Positions 1-5,918 of a DNA stretch of 5,918 bases are shown piece by piece (within the stretch, counting starts at the first letter, position 1; each line of letters begins with the position of its first letter). Made by a program: the position numbers and the translations under genes. The DNA comes from Cyanobacteriota bacterium (GTDB taxonomy: Bacteria > Cyanobacteriota > Cyanobacteriia > Leptolyngbyales > Leptolyngbyaceae). The notes beneath the pieces were generated by a model that ran no database searches, had not been told where the DNA came from, and saw nothing but the letters and a program-made list of their open reading frames with translations. The stretch lies in contig JAIXVO010000697.1 in the NCBI GenBank assembly GCA_027482985.1, positions 1 through 5,918 on the forward strand. Direction: 5' to 3'.

Positions 1-1
1 C

Positions 2-1009
2 CCAGCGGTGATTTTGGCAGCGCAAGAAGCATTAGCTACAGCAGTCGAATTGAGTCGTCAAAGTGGCATGCCGATCGCCCCACCGTTGTTGATGGTGAGT
101 TTGAACGACGGGGAAGATCCGCACTTTCGCAAAGCCGAGTTTCCCCCGATCGCCTGTCCTCCCGATTGTGCGCGACCCTGCGAAACGATTTGTCCGGCTC
201 ATGCGATCGCGGCATCGGGTGTCATTGCCGATCGCTGTTATGGCTGCGGTCGCTGCGTTCCAGTCTGTCCCATTCAGCACATCACCACTCGGTCTTATGT
301 TTTTACTGCTGCCGCGATCGCGCCCTTAATTCTGGAAGCGGGGATTGACGCGATCGAAATTCATACCCAACCAGGACGGCTCAGCGATTTTCAACGGTTA
401 TGGACGGCGATTCGCCCCTGGGTCAGCCAACTCAAGCTGCTGGCAATCAGTTGTCCCAATGGGGCCGACGTAATTGAGTACTTGCGGGCATTAGCCGAGC
501 TGATCTTACCGTTACCCTGTCCGCTGATCTGGCAAACCGATGGTCGCCCCATGAGTGGCGATATTGGCATGGGCACCACCAAAGCCACGATTCAATTTGG
601 GCAACAAGTCTTGCAAGCCCAATTGCCGGGTTATGTGCAATTGGCTGGCGGCACCAACGATTACACAGTGCCCAAACTGCGATCGCTGAATTTGTTGCAA
701 TCGCCGATGACCACAGATTCCGGCTCATCTTCCCGCGATCGCTACATCTCCGGTGTAGCTTATGGAAGCTACGCCCGTGTTTTACTCGCCCCGGTTCTCG
801 AACAACTGCACACCATGTCCCCATCTCGCACCTTTGCCCTGTCTCCGGCGCGATCGCCTGCGACCAATTCCTCGCTGCCAGGACTGGCTCCACCCCCAAT
901 CACAACGCTCCAGCAGGCTCCCGATTTACTCGCAACCGCCGTTCAACTGGCACATTCTCTGGTTGCCCCCCTCAAGCCCTGGCGCGCCGCCATCATTCCC
1001 CGGCTGTAA
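2..1009 (+). CDS. ldpA: LdpA, iron-sulfur protein affecting circadian period (5' end cut off by the window)
   Basis: The product is recognised as LdpA, a cyanobacterial Fe-S protein known from Synechococcus elongatus to adjust circadian period to light and redox state and reported to associate with clock components. Counting from the GTG at position 8, cysteines 50, 54, 58 and 62 form an unusual C-x3-C-x3-C-x3-C run. Cysteines 77, 80, 83 and 87 form a classic C-x2-C-x2-C-x3-C-P ferredoxin-type 4Fe-4S motif. The later part, with the segment GRPMSGDIGMGTT near residue 180, fits the LdpA C-terminal domain, and a Pro/Ser/Ala-rich stretch lies near residues 275-300. The frame is open to the window edge (codons 2-4 and 5-7 read Pro-Ala), and the family has an N-terminal segment before this point, so the GTG is most likely an internal valine and the true start lies upstream. 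The stop is TAA at 1007-1009. The next gene begins 60 nt later on the same strand. Identification is by remembered family resemblance plus the Cys motifs. Confidence 0.88.
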   Translation, partial: PAVILAAQEALATAVELSRQSGMPIAPPLLMVSLNDGEDPHFRKAEFPPIACPPDCARPCETICPAHAIAASGVIADRCYGCGRCVPVCPIQHITTRSYVFTAAAIAPLILEAGIDAIEIHTQPGRLSDFQRLWTAIRPWVSQLKLLAISCPNGADVIEYLRALAELILPLPCPLIWQTDGRPMSGDIGMGTTKATIQFGQQVLQAQLPGYVQLAGGTNDYTVPKLRSLNLLQSPMTTDSGSSSRDRYISGVAYGSYARVLLAPVLEQLHTMSPSRTFALSPARSPATNSSLPGLAPPPITTLQQAPDLLATAVQLAHSLVAPLKPWRAAIIPRL

Positions 1010-1069
1010 TTTTTGGTTTTCCATCGTTCTTCCGTGTCCCTGAGAGGCTCGTAGCGTACCTCGACTCCT

Positions 1070-2899
1070 ATGCAAATTACCGACGATCTTCATCGACTGC
1101 TTGACATTCTGCCCACCACCATTCGGCAACAGTTGCATCAGCATCCGCAACGAGATGTGTTGGTGGAAGTCGTCCTGGATCTGGGTCGCCGCCCAGAAGC
1201 TCGTTTTCCCGGACTGGCAGAATACTTATCAGAAACGCCTGTAACCCAGGCTGACATCAACGAGTGCATTACGCGCGTGGGCGATTTTGGCGGCGATAAT
1301 CGGGCGGGCATCGAGCGCACCCTGCATCGCATCAGTGCCATTCGGAATCGCCGTGGAGAAATTATTGGCCTCACCTGTCGCGTCGGTCGGGCAGTGTTTG
1401 GCACGATCGGCATGATTCGCGATCTGGTCGAAAGTGGCAAATCGATTCTGATGCTGGGTCGTCCCGGTGTGGGCAAAACGACGGCCTTGAGAGAAATTGC
1501 CCGCGTCCTGGCAGATGAATTGGATAAGCGGGTGGTGATTATTGACACCTCCAACGAAATTGCTGGGGATGGAGATGTACCGCACCCCGCGATCGGGCGT
1601 GCTCGGCGGATGCAGGTCGCCCGTCCCGAGTTGCAGCATCAGGTGATGATCGAGGCGGTGGAAAACCACATGCCGGAAGTCATCGTGATTGATGAAATTG
1701 GGACAGAGTTGGAAGCCTTAGCCGCTCGGACGATCGCCGAACGGGGTGTCCAGCTAGTCGGCACCGCCCACGGCAATCGGCTGGAAAACCTGATCAAGAA
1801 CCCCACCCTGTCTGATCTGGTCGGCGGCATTCAATCTGTCACGCTGGGGGATGAAGAAGCCCGTCGGCGCGGTAGTCAAAAGAGTGTGCTGGAGCGGAAA
1901 GCCCCGCCCACCTTTGATATCGCCGTGGAAATGTTAGAACGGCAACGCTGGGTCGTGCATGAACACGTCGCCGATACGATCGATGTCCTGTTACGCGGTC
2001 GCCAACCCAATCCGCAAGTCCGCACCGTGAATGAAGCGGGTAAAACCGTCATTACCCACGAATTATCGAGTGAAGAATTTGCGGCAGCGCAGGGACGATC
2101 GACTAGAACTGATTTCGGCCATCGCGATGCTTTCCTGATTGACAACGCGCCGCTCGGTCGGGGTGATGCCACTCGCAAAGGTTGGCGATCGGCGGGACAC
2201 ATGCGCCCCGTCAATACGCCCCCTGCCGCCCGTCCCCCCGCTGAAGCGGCTGAATTCGCCGATCTACTGGATGCCACCTTTAGCACTGGCTTGCATCCTG
2301 TTGAAGTTGGGAATGAGTTTGGTTCCTCCCTGGTGGATATTGATGAAGTCCGCCTGGATAAAGATGCCCGTCAGTTAGGGCCGAATGGGGAAGATTTACT
2401 GTATCTCTACCCTTACGGTGTCAGTCGGCATCAGTTGGATCAGGTGGTGCGGACATTGAATCTGCCTGTGGTGTTGACGAAGGATATGGATAATGCGGAT
2501 GCAGTGTTAGCGCTGAGATCGCACGTCAAAAATCATTCCAAACTGCGCCAGATTGCCAAATCTCGCCAGATTCCCATCCACACCATTAAGTCCAGTAGCA
2601 TTCCCCAAATTGCCCGGGGTTTGCGCCGGATGCTCGACCTGGATGACCCCGCCAATCCCGGTGCCACCAACCTCGACCTGTTCCTGCAAGGAGACGATGG
2701 CGATGACGAGATCGAAGCTTTAGAAGAAGCCCGGTTAGCCGTCGAACAAATTGTCATCCCCAAAGGGCAACCCGTCGAACTGTTACCCCGCTCTGCCAGC
2801 GTCCGCAAGATGCAGCACGAGTTAGTGGAACACTATCATCTCAAGTCCCGCAGTTTCGGGGAAGAACCGAATCGGCGGCTGCGGATTTATCCGGCCTAA
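1070..2899 (+). CDS. ycf45: Ycf45-like P-loop ATPase with C-terminal R3H nucleic-acid-binding domain
   Basis: This 609-residue protein matches the Ycf45 family of cyanobacteria and plastids, whose ATPase core resembles sporulation protein SpoIIIAA. The N-terminal ~110 residues precede the ATPase core. Walker A is GRPGVGKTT at residues 130-138 (Lys136), and Walker B is VIVIDE at 204-209, with the acidic pair Asp208-Glu209. A segment at about 229-234 (GTAHGN) resembles the sensor region of secretion-type ATPases. A Pro/Ala-rich linker lies near residues 375-395, followed by a second conserved region and an acidic patch around 540-550 ([13 protein letters not shown]). The C-terminus carries an R3H motif, Arg579-x3-His583, which binds single-stranded nucleic acid in other families. 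No signal peptide or membrane segment is visible, so it is probably cytosolic. The start is ATG 1070; no Shine-Dalgarno sits at normal distance (a GAGAGG at 1042-1047 is too far). The 60-nt gap to ldpA permits co-transcription. The molecular role is not established; a plant homologue is linked to plastid development. The last base of the stop codon is the first base of the downstream heptamer array. Confidence 0.88.
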   Translation: MQITDDLHRLLDILPTTIRQQLHQHPQRDVLVEVVLDLGRRPEARFPGLAEYLSETPVTQADINECITRVGDFGGDNRAGIERTLHRISAIRNRRGEIIGLTCRVGRAVFGTIGMIRDLVESGKSILMLGRPGVGKTTALREIARVLADELDKRVVIIDTSNEIAGDGDVPHPAIGRARRMQVARPELQHQVMIEAVENHMPEVIVIDEIGTELEALAARTIAERGVQLVGTAHGNRLENLIKNPTLSDLVGGIQSVTLGDEEARRRGSQKSVLERKAPPTFDIAVEMLERQRWVVHEHVADTIDVLLRGRQPNPQVRTVNEAGKTVITHELSSEEFAAAQGRSTRTDFGHRDAFLIDNAPLGRGDATRKGWRSAGHMRPVNTPPAARPPAEAAEFADLLDATFSTGLHPVEVGNEFGSSLVDIDEVRLDKDARQLGPNGEDLLYLYPYGVSRHQLDQVVRTLNLPVVLTKDMDNADAVLALRSHVKNHSKLRQIAKSRQIPIHTIKSSSIPQIARGLRRMLDLDDPANPGATNLDLFLQGDDGDDEIEALEEARLAVEQIVIPKGQPVELLPRSASVRKMQHELVEHYHLKSRSFGEEPNRRLRIYPA

Positions 2900-3154
2900 G
2901 GAGATAGGAGACAGGAGTCAGGAGTCAGGAGTCAGAAGTTAAGAGGAGCAGGTGCGCTGATCGGGAGGCGATTTAGCTCGAAGATGTGAAACTTCAAATT
3001 AGCTGCATCACCTGGCGATCGCGCTTACCCTCTCCCAGCCTTGAACCCAAAACCTGGCTCCCCCTTATTCCCCTACTTCCTGTCCCTCCTGCCTCCTGAC
3101 TCCTGCCTCCTGACTTCTGACTCCTCTCTCCTGACTCCTCTCTCCTGACTCCTT
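2898..3154. repeat. 42-nt imperfect inverted repeat filling the ycf45-hisC gap
   Basis: Bases 2898-2939 pair with 3113-3154: 37 of 42 positions are complementary by hand alignment, and the inner 26 (2914-2939 with 3113-3138) match at 24. The arms enclose 173 nt. Inside, CAGGTG at 2949-2954 can pair with CACCTG at 3009-3014, and one HIP1 octamer lies at 3015-3022. A transcript through this region could fold into a long hairpin, and the DNA could extrude a cruciform. No U-run follows the right arm, so it does not look like a standard terminator. The 259-nt gap holds no believable gene: the minus-strand reading frame at 2994-3218 is the translated repeat plus the antisense of the hisC start. Confidence 0.8.
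2899..2940 (+). repeat. Heptanucleotide tandem array, AGGAGTC type (left arm)
   Basis: Six consecutive 7-bp units are readable: AGGAGAT, AGGAGAC, three AGGAGTC and AGAAGTT. The first base is the last A of the preceding stop codon. Short tandemly repeated heptamers of this kind (STRR sequences) are known in filamentous cyanobacteria. On the plus-strand transcript every unit contains an AGGAG-like, Shine-Dalgarno-like core, but no start codon lies at a working distance. The array is the complement of the right-hand array at 3086-3155. Confidence 0.9.
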
Positions 3155-3155
3155 C
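3086..3155 (+). repeat. Heptanucleotide tandem array, CTCCTGA type (right arm, inverted)
   Basis: Ten consecutive 7-bp units are readable, starting with CTCCTGC. Five read CTCCTGA; the others are the variants CTCCTGC, CTTCTGA, CTCCTCT and CTCCTTC. Read on the minus strand the consensus is TCAGGAG, the same repeat as the left array but in opposite orientation. The array ends three bases before the hisC ATG, so the hisC leader is a pyrimidine tract with no Shine-Dalgarno sequence. The single GAAG-type variant unit (3114-3120) is also present in the left array (2934-2940), which suggests the two arms derive from one inverted duplication. Confidence 0.9.
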
Positions 3156-3158
3156 CCT

Positions 3159-4304
3159 ATGCTCCCATTCCTGCGCACTGACCTGGCTCAACTGGCTGCT
3201 TATCAAGCTCATCCGCAAACCCCTCCCGATGCGGCATCAGCGATCGCGCCACCTGTGCTGGATCGGCTGGATACGAACGAGAGTCCAGTTGATTTGCCGG
3301 AAGAGCTGAAGCAAAAACTAGCCTGGACACTGCAAACGGCGATCGAGTCGAATCGGTACCCGGATGGCGGGCATCATGCGTTGAGGCAGGCGATCGCCGA
3401 GTATGTGAATGAGTCGGCTCACTTGCCAGCCGGCTTTGGGGCAGAGTCCATCTCGGTCGGGAATGGCTCTGATGAACTGATTCGCTCGATCTTGATTGCC
3501 ACCTGTCTGGGCGGCAATGGCTCCATCCTGGTGTCCAATCCCACCTTCTCGATGTACGCCATCCTGGCGCAAACCCTCGGCATTCCAGTGATTGCAGTCA
3601 ACCGCACGGCTCATTTTGAGATTGACTTAGCCGCCGCCCAAACTGCCCTCACCCAAACCCAAGCTCCCCCCGTGCGAGTGGTTTTTGTCGTCCATCCCAA
3701 CTCCCCCACTGCCAATCCCCTGACCCCTGCTGAAATCACATGGCTGCAAAGCATTCCCGCCCATGTGCTGGTGGTGATCGATGAAGCCTATTTTGAATTC
3801 AGCCAAACGACCTTAGTGGGTGAAATTCGGCACCGCCCCAACTGGATGGTCTTACGCACGTTCTCTAAAGCCTTTCGGTTAGCAGCCCATCGAGTCGGCT
3901 ACGCGATCGCCGATCCAGCCGCGATCGCGGTGCTGGAGAAAGTCCGCCTGCCCTACAACTTGCCCAGCGTCACCCAAGCTGCGGCTCAATTAGCCTTAGC
4001 CCATCGCGCCCAACTGCTAGCAACAATCCCAGAGTTACAACAGGAACGGGACAAGCTCAGTGCGGCGTTGAGCCAACATCCCGCCCTGCAAATTTGGTCC
4101 AGTCAGGCGAACTTCATCTACGTCACGCTTAATGGAGACATTTCCCCCGCCACCTTAACTGCCATCCATCAAACCCTCCACCAACAAGGGACGCTGATTC
4201 GGCAAATTGCTGGCGGGTTTAGAATTACAGTGGGCACCCCTGAGGAAAATGCCAGAACGCTGAGTCGGTTCATGGGAGCGATCGCGACCTTACCCAGTTG
4301 CTAG
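3159..4304 (+). CDS. hisC: Histidinol-phosphate aminotransferase
   Basis: This enzyme transfers the amino group from glutamate to imidazole-acetol phosphate to give histidinol phosphate in histidine biosynthesis, using pyridoxal phosphate (PLP) in the cytosol. The 381-residue product has the fold-type I aminotransferase landmarks in order: an N-terminal TNESP segment, SNPTFSMY near residue 127, HPNSPT at 179-184 (Asn181), VIDEAYFEF with Asp208 and Tyr211, the PLP-lysine motif [14 protein letters not shown] with Lys237, and the substrate carboxylate-binding arginine in GGFRITVGT (Arg355). Length is normal for a cyanobacterial HisC. ATG 3159 gives the expected start [15 protein letters not shown]; upstream lies only the CT-rich repeat array, so initiation must be independent of a Shine-Dalgarno sequence. 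Five HIP1 octamers lie in the gene. Its stop TAG overlaps the stop of the convergent gene. It has no histidine-pathway neighbours here, which is usual in cyanobacteria where his genes are scattered. Confidence 0.96.
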   Translation: MLPFLRTDLAQLAAYQAHPQTPPDAASAIAPPVLDRLDTNESPVDLPEELKQKLAWTLQTAIESNRYPDGGHHALRQAIAEYVNESAHLPAGFGAESISVGNGSDELIRSILIATCLGGNGSILVSNPTFSMYAILAQTLGIPVIAVNRTAHFEIDLAAAQTALTQTQAPPVRVVFVVHPNSPTANPLTPAEITWLQSIPAHVLVVIDEAYFEFSQTTLVGEIRHRPNWMVLRTFSKAFRLAAHRVGYAIADPAAIAVLEKVRLPYNLPSVTQAAAQLALAHRAQLLATIPELQQERDKLSAALSQHPALQIWSSQANFIYVTLNGDISPATLTAIHQTLHQQGTLIRQIAGGFRITVGTPEENARTLSRFMGAIATLPSC

Positions 4305-4786
4305 GTTTTGACGCTTAACTGTTCCAAGTTGTAGCGCAACGTTCTCACCGTTTGCGGCAGCACACCCACCAGCAGGGCAAACGCCTCATCGGGAATTTGT
4401 TGAATTGTTTCGGCCCCAAAATAATTCTCAAACTGATTCAAAATCATCTGGGCGCGTTGCTGCGGCAGCGGGTTATCAGTCAGCTCATGGGTTAACCGAA
4501 TCCACTGGCGGCGAATCAGATAGGCTTTCTGGCGTTCTTCTTGATCCTCTGGTGGCACCAGGGATAATTCGCCAACCGGAATCACGGCCTGACAATCCAC
4601 ATCAAAGAAACCGCCCACGGCCGCCCCTGGCCCCGCGAATTCAGCATAAAACTGTTTGCAGATGATCAGCCCGTTGCGCCGCCGACTGTTGACCATCAAC
4701 AGGTCTTTGTCGGCCAGATGTTGCAAAATCTCGTCTGTACTTTGCAATTCAAGTGGTTTTTGATTGCCCAAAATGTCTGCCGCCAT
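4301..4786 (-). CDS. Conserved-looking protein of unknown function, 161 residues
   Basis: I cannot assign a function. The product is soluble-looking, with no signal peptide or membrane segment. Its N-terminal half has the segment [20 protein letters not shown] (residues 16-35), an RRR cluster at 35-37, then a hydrophobic and glycine-rich stretch, [14 protein letters not shown], ending at Cys65; the only cysteines are 43 and 65. The middle is charged ([18 protein letters not shown]), and the C-terminal part looks helical ([31 protein letters not shown]). The composition is that of a real gene, no better frame overlaps it, and it fills the space between hisC and the psbT terminator. The start is ATG at 4786-4784, preceded by a weak purine stretch AGGGG. 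The stop overlaps the hisC stop in CTAG at 4301-4304. It contains no HIP1 octamer. Confidence 0.8.
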   Translation of the reverse strand: MAADILGNQKPLELQSTDEILQHLADKDLLMVNSRRRNGLIICKQFYAEFAGPGAAVGGFFDVDCQAVIPVGELSLVPPEDQEERQKAYLIRRQWIRLTHELTDNPLPQQRAQMILNQFENYFGAETIQQIPDEAFALLVGVLPQTVRTLRYNLEQLSVKT

Positions 4787-4886
4787 ACCCCTGCAACGAG
4801 TAACGAAAAGGACTGGTTCTTCGAGAAGCGACGAAATTCATGGAATCAGAACTCAGAAAGTTAACCCAATTCACCAGGAAGCTGCC

Positions 4887-4914
4887 ATTGTAACAAAAGC
4901 GGCTCTGATGAATA
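4887..4914 (-). promoter_or_regulatory. Possible promoter for the 161-residue protein gene
   Basis: On the minus strand, TACAAT at 4892-4887 resembles a -10 box. A TATTCA at 4914-4909, with a 16-nt spacer, is a poor -35 box (three of six consensus bases). It would start transcription about 90 nt before the gene. The stretch 4787-4938 between this gene and the psbT terminator holds no other recognisable element. This is a consensus match by eye only. Confidence 0.25.
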
Positions 4915-4938
4915 CTCTTGGCGGAAAATAAAATGCCT

Positions 4939-4971
4939 AAAAGCAAAAACGCCCAAGGGATTCGCTGGGCG
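4939..4971 (-). terminator. Rho-independent terminator of the psbB-psbT unit
   Basis: Read on the minus strand, the stem CGCCCA (4971-4966) pairs with TGGGCG (4955-4950) around a 10-nt loop and is followed directly by TTTTTGCTTTT (4949-4939). This is a GC-rich 6-bp stem with a U-rich tail, about 90 nt after the psbT stop, and it separates the photosystem II genes from the next minus-strand gene. Confidence 0.82.
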
Positions 4972-5058
4972 ACGTAATCCTCACCTCGGAATCCTTGGAC
5001 GGAATAAGTTCAAACCAATTCTATGGAGTGAATCAGAATGATTTTTGGCTGCTAAAAA

Positions 5059-5154
5059 TTACTTGCCAATGCGGGGCGGTTCCCGAAACGCGATCGCAAA
5101 AAACAACACGCCGATCGCCAACGTCAAAATCAGAATGTAAGCAACGCTCTCCAT
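5059..5154 (-). CDS. psbT: Photosystem II reaction centre protein T
   Basis: This is a 31-residue single-span thylakoid membrane protein of photosystem II, located near the monomer-monomer interface and CP47. The translation reads [19 protein letters not shown], then [12 protein letters not shown] and the stop. The hydrophobic helix covers about residues 5-23, and the C-terminal FREPPRI is the family signature. The start is ATG at 5154-5152, with a strong Shine-Dalgarno GGGAGG (5168-5163) eight bases upstream. Length is typical. It lies 122 nt downstream of psbB on the same strand, the conserved psbB-psbT order of cyanobacteria and plastids. A HIP1 octamer sits inside the gene at 5090-5097. 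The 87 nt between its stop and the terminator stem show no further gene. Confidence 0.96.
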   Translation of the reverse strand: MESVAYILILTLAIGVLFFAIAFREPPRIGK

Positions 5155-5180
5155 CTTCAAAACCTCCCAAGTACGTCCAC

Positions 5181-5192
5181 TAAACCAGTTTA
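5181..5192. promoter_or_regulatory. Short palindrome upstream of psbT
   Basis: TAAAC and GTTTA flank a central CA, forming a 5-bp-arm palindrome about 30 nt before the psbT start. It shares the TAAACC/GGTTTA core with the nearby 14-bp stem-loop. It could be a protein site, a small alternative RNA pairing partner, or chance in AT-rich sequence. Confidence 0.2.
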
Positions 5193-5202
5193 TCCAGAAT
5201 AA

Positions 5203-5256
5203 GAGAGAGGTTTAACATCATCCATGCGATGAACCACGGCGCGTTAAACCTCTCTC
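5203..5256 (-). promoter_or_regulatory. Stem-loop between psbB and psbT
   Basis: GAGAGAGGTTTAAC (5203-5216) and GTTAAACCTCTCTC (5243-5256) are perfect 14-bp complements around a 26-nt loop. The loop holds a smaller hairpin, TCATC/GATGA (5218-5222 with 5228-5232). On the psbB transcript the structure begins 20 nt after the psbB stop. It is followed by TTATTCT rather than an uninterrupted U-run, so it is more likely a 3'-end stabiliser, processing site or partial attenuator than a full terminator; this role is inferred. Confidence 0.7.
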
Positions 5257-5276
5257 CCACTCATCAAACTTAACCG

Positions 5277-5918
5277 CTAGATGGCTTCTTTCCGGCGAGT
5301 AGACTTGTCACCCACCTTCTGATAGAAGCCCCACTCCACTTGTTCTTCGGCGAGGTCAGGATCTACCCCGGCAAACACATCCCGGAATAGGGTGCGCGTT
5401 CCGTGCCAGATATGACCAAAGAAAAACAACAGTGCGAAGACGGCATGACCGAAGGTAAACCAACCACGCGGACTCGTACGGAAGACCCCATCCGAGTTGA
5501 GCGTTTCGCGATCGAATTCGAACGCTTCACCCAACTGAGAAGCCCGCGCATACTTCTTCACCTCCGCTGGTTCAGTGATGGTTTGACCATCCAACTGACC
5601 ACCGTAGAAGTTCACCGTGACACCAGCCTGCTCAAAGCTATACTTCGATTCAGCCCGACGGAAAGGAATATCGGCGCGAACTACGCCATCCGTATCAGTC
5701 AACACGATGGGGAAGTTCTCAAAGAAGTTCGGTAAGCGCCGCACGGTCAGCTCACGTCCTTCTTTATCGGTAAAGACAGCATGACCCAACCAAGATTGGG
5801 CAATCCCGTCACCCTTATCCATCGCACCCGTTCGGAACAAACCACCCTTCGCCGGACTGTTCCCGACATAGTCATAGAAGGCAAGTTTTTCAGGAATTGC
5901 GGACCAAGCTTCGCTCAG
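5277..5918 (-). CDS. psbB: Photosystem II CP47 chlorophyll apoprotein (C-terminal 213 codons; start outside the window)
   Basis: CP47 is the core antenna protein of photosystem II, with six transmembrane helices binding chlorophyll a and beta-carotene and passing energy to the reaction centre. The visible part starts [19 protein letters not shown] and covers most of the large lumenal loop, the sixth membrane helix and the cytoplasmic tail. In [20 protein letters not shown], and the HG that follows, visible residues His158, His169 and His172 have the spacing of the family's chlorophyll ligands usually numbered 455, 466 and 469. That puts the first visible residue near 298 and the full length near 510, normal for CP47. 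The tail ends [12 protein letters not shown]. The TTG at 5840 is an internal leucine: the frame continues to the window edge with clear CP47 sequence. Only the minus-strand frame is real here. It is upstream of psbT in the same orientation. Confidence 0.97.
   Translation of the reverse strand: MSEAWSAIPEKLAFYDYVGNSPAKGGLFRTGAMDKGDGIAQSWLGHAVFTDKEGRELTVRRLPNFFENFPIVLTDTDGVVRADIPFRRAESKYSFEQAGVTVNFYGGQLDGQTITEPAEVKKYARASQLGEAFEFDRETLNSDGVFRTSPRGWFTFGHAVFALLFFFGHIWHGTRTLFRDVFAGVDPDLAEEQVEWGFYQKVGDKSTRRKEAI

Noticed and set aside
8..10. GTG as the start of ldpA
   Set aside because: The frame is open to the window edge and LdpA proteins have additional N-terminal sequence, so this is taken as an internal valine.
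447..899. Minus-strand frame of 150 codons
   Set aside because: It is antisense to ldpA, rich in Trp/Arg/Cys as expected of a shadow frame, with no domain.
1138..1554. Minus-strand frame of 138 codons
   Set aside because: It is antisense to the ATPase core of the ycf45 gene, Arg/Ser/Thr/Pro-rich, with no family resemblance.
2981..2996. Small inverted repeat GAAG...CTTC as a hairpin or operator
   Set aside because: Only four base pairs; too short to distinguish from chance.
2899..3155. Repeats as a CRISPR array
   Set aside because: The units are 7 bp, directly adjacent with no spacers, and no cas gene is near.
2994..3218. Minus-strand reading frame of 74 codons in the repeat region
   Set aside because: Its translation is the heptamer array read as low-complexity Glu/Ser/Gly/Arg sequence plus the antisense of the hisC start; it has no credible start signal or domain.
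4749..4946. Minus-strand frame of 65 codons upstream of the 161-residue protein
   Set aside because: It overlaps the start of the better-supported gene in another frame, begins within the terminator tail region and shows no known domain or ribosome binding site.
5203..5256. The psbB-psbT stem-loop as a full Rho-independent terminator
   Set aside because: The downstream side reads TTATTCT rather than a U-run, psbT follows with a strong ribosome binding site, and a better terminator lies after psbT.
5403..5735. Plus-strand frame of 110 codons
   Set aside because: It lies wholly opposite psbB, has no recognisable domain and is the antisense shadow of a well-identified gene.
5838..5840. TTG as the start of the minus-strand photosystem gene
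   Set aside because: The frame continues to 5918 with recognisable CP47 sequence ([13 protein letters not shown]), so the gene is simply cut by the window.

Overview
This window comes from a cyanobacterium. It carries psbB and psbT (photosystem II), ldpA and a ycf45-type gene (families typical of cyanobacteria and plastids). It also has about a dozen copies of the octamer GCGATCGC (HIP1), which is heavily over-represented in many cyanobacterial genomes. The species cannot be fixed from the sequence. The intergenic heptanucleotide repeats would fit a larger-genome, possibly filamentous, lineage.

Left part, plus strand: the 3' portion of ldpA (an iron-sulfur protein linked to circadian period and redox sensing, truncated by the window edge) is followed after 60 nt by a complete ycf45-like gene (SpoIIIAA-type P-loop ATPase with a C-terminal R3H domain). 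A 259-nt gap then separates this gene from hisC (histidinol-phosphate aminotransferase). That gap is almost filled by two arrays of a 7-bp repeat in opposite orientation, which together form a 42-nt imperfect inverted repeat. It starts inside the ycf45 stop codon and ends four bases before the hisC start codon.

Right part, minus strand: hisC converges with a 161-codon gene of unknown function, the two stop codons overlapping in a single CTAG. Next come an upstream region of about 150 nt, a clear Rho-independent terminator, the 31-codon psbT gene, a 122-nt spacer with a perfect 14-bp stem-loop, and the last 213 codons of psbB (CP47), which runs off the right edge.

psbB and psbT form a photosystem II transcription unit ending at the terminator near 4940-4971. 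ldpA and ycf45 may be co-transcribed. hisC is a housekeeping gene with an unusual leader. No complete mobile element, CRISPR array, tRNA or rRNA was seen. The least ordinary items are the inverted heptamer element in front of hisC, the psbB-psbT stem-loop and the uncharacterised 161-residue protein.
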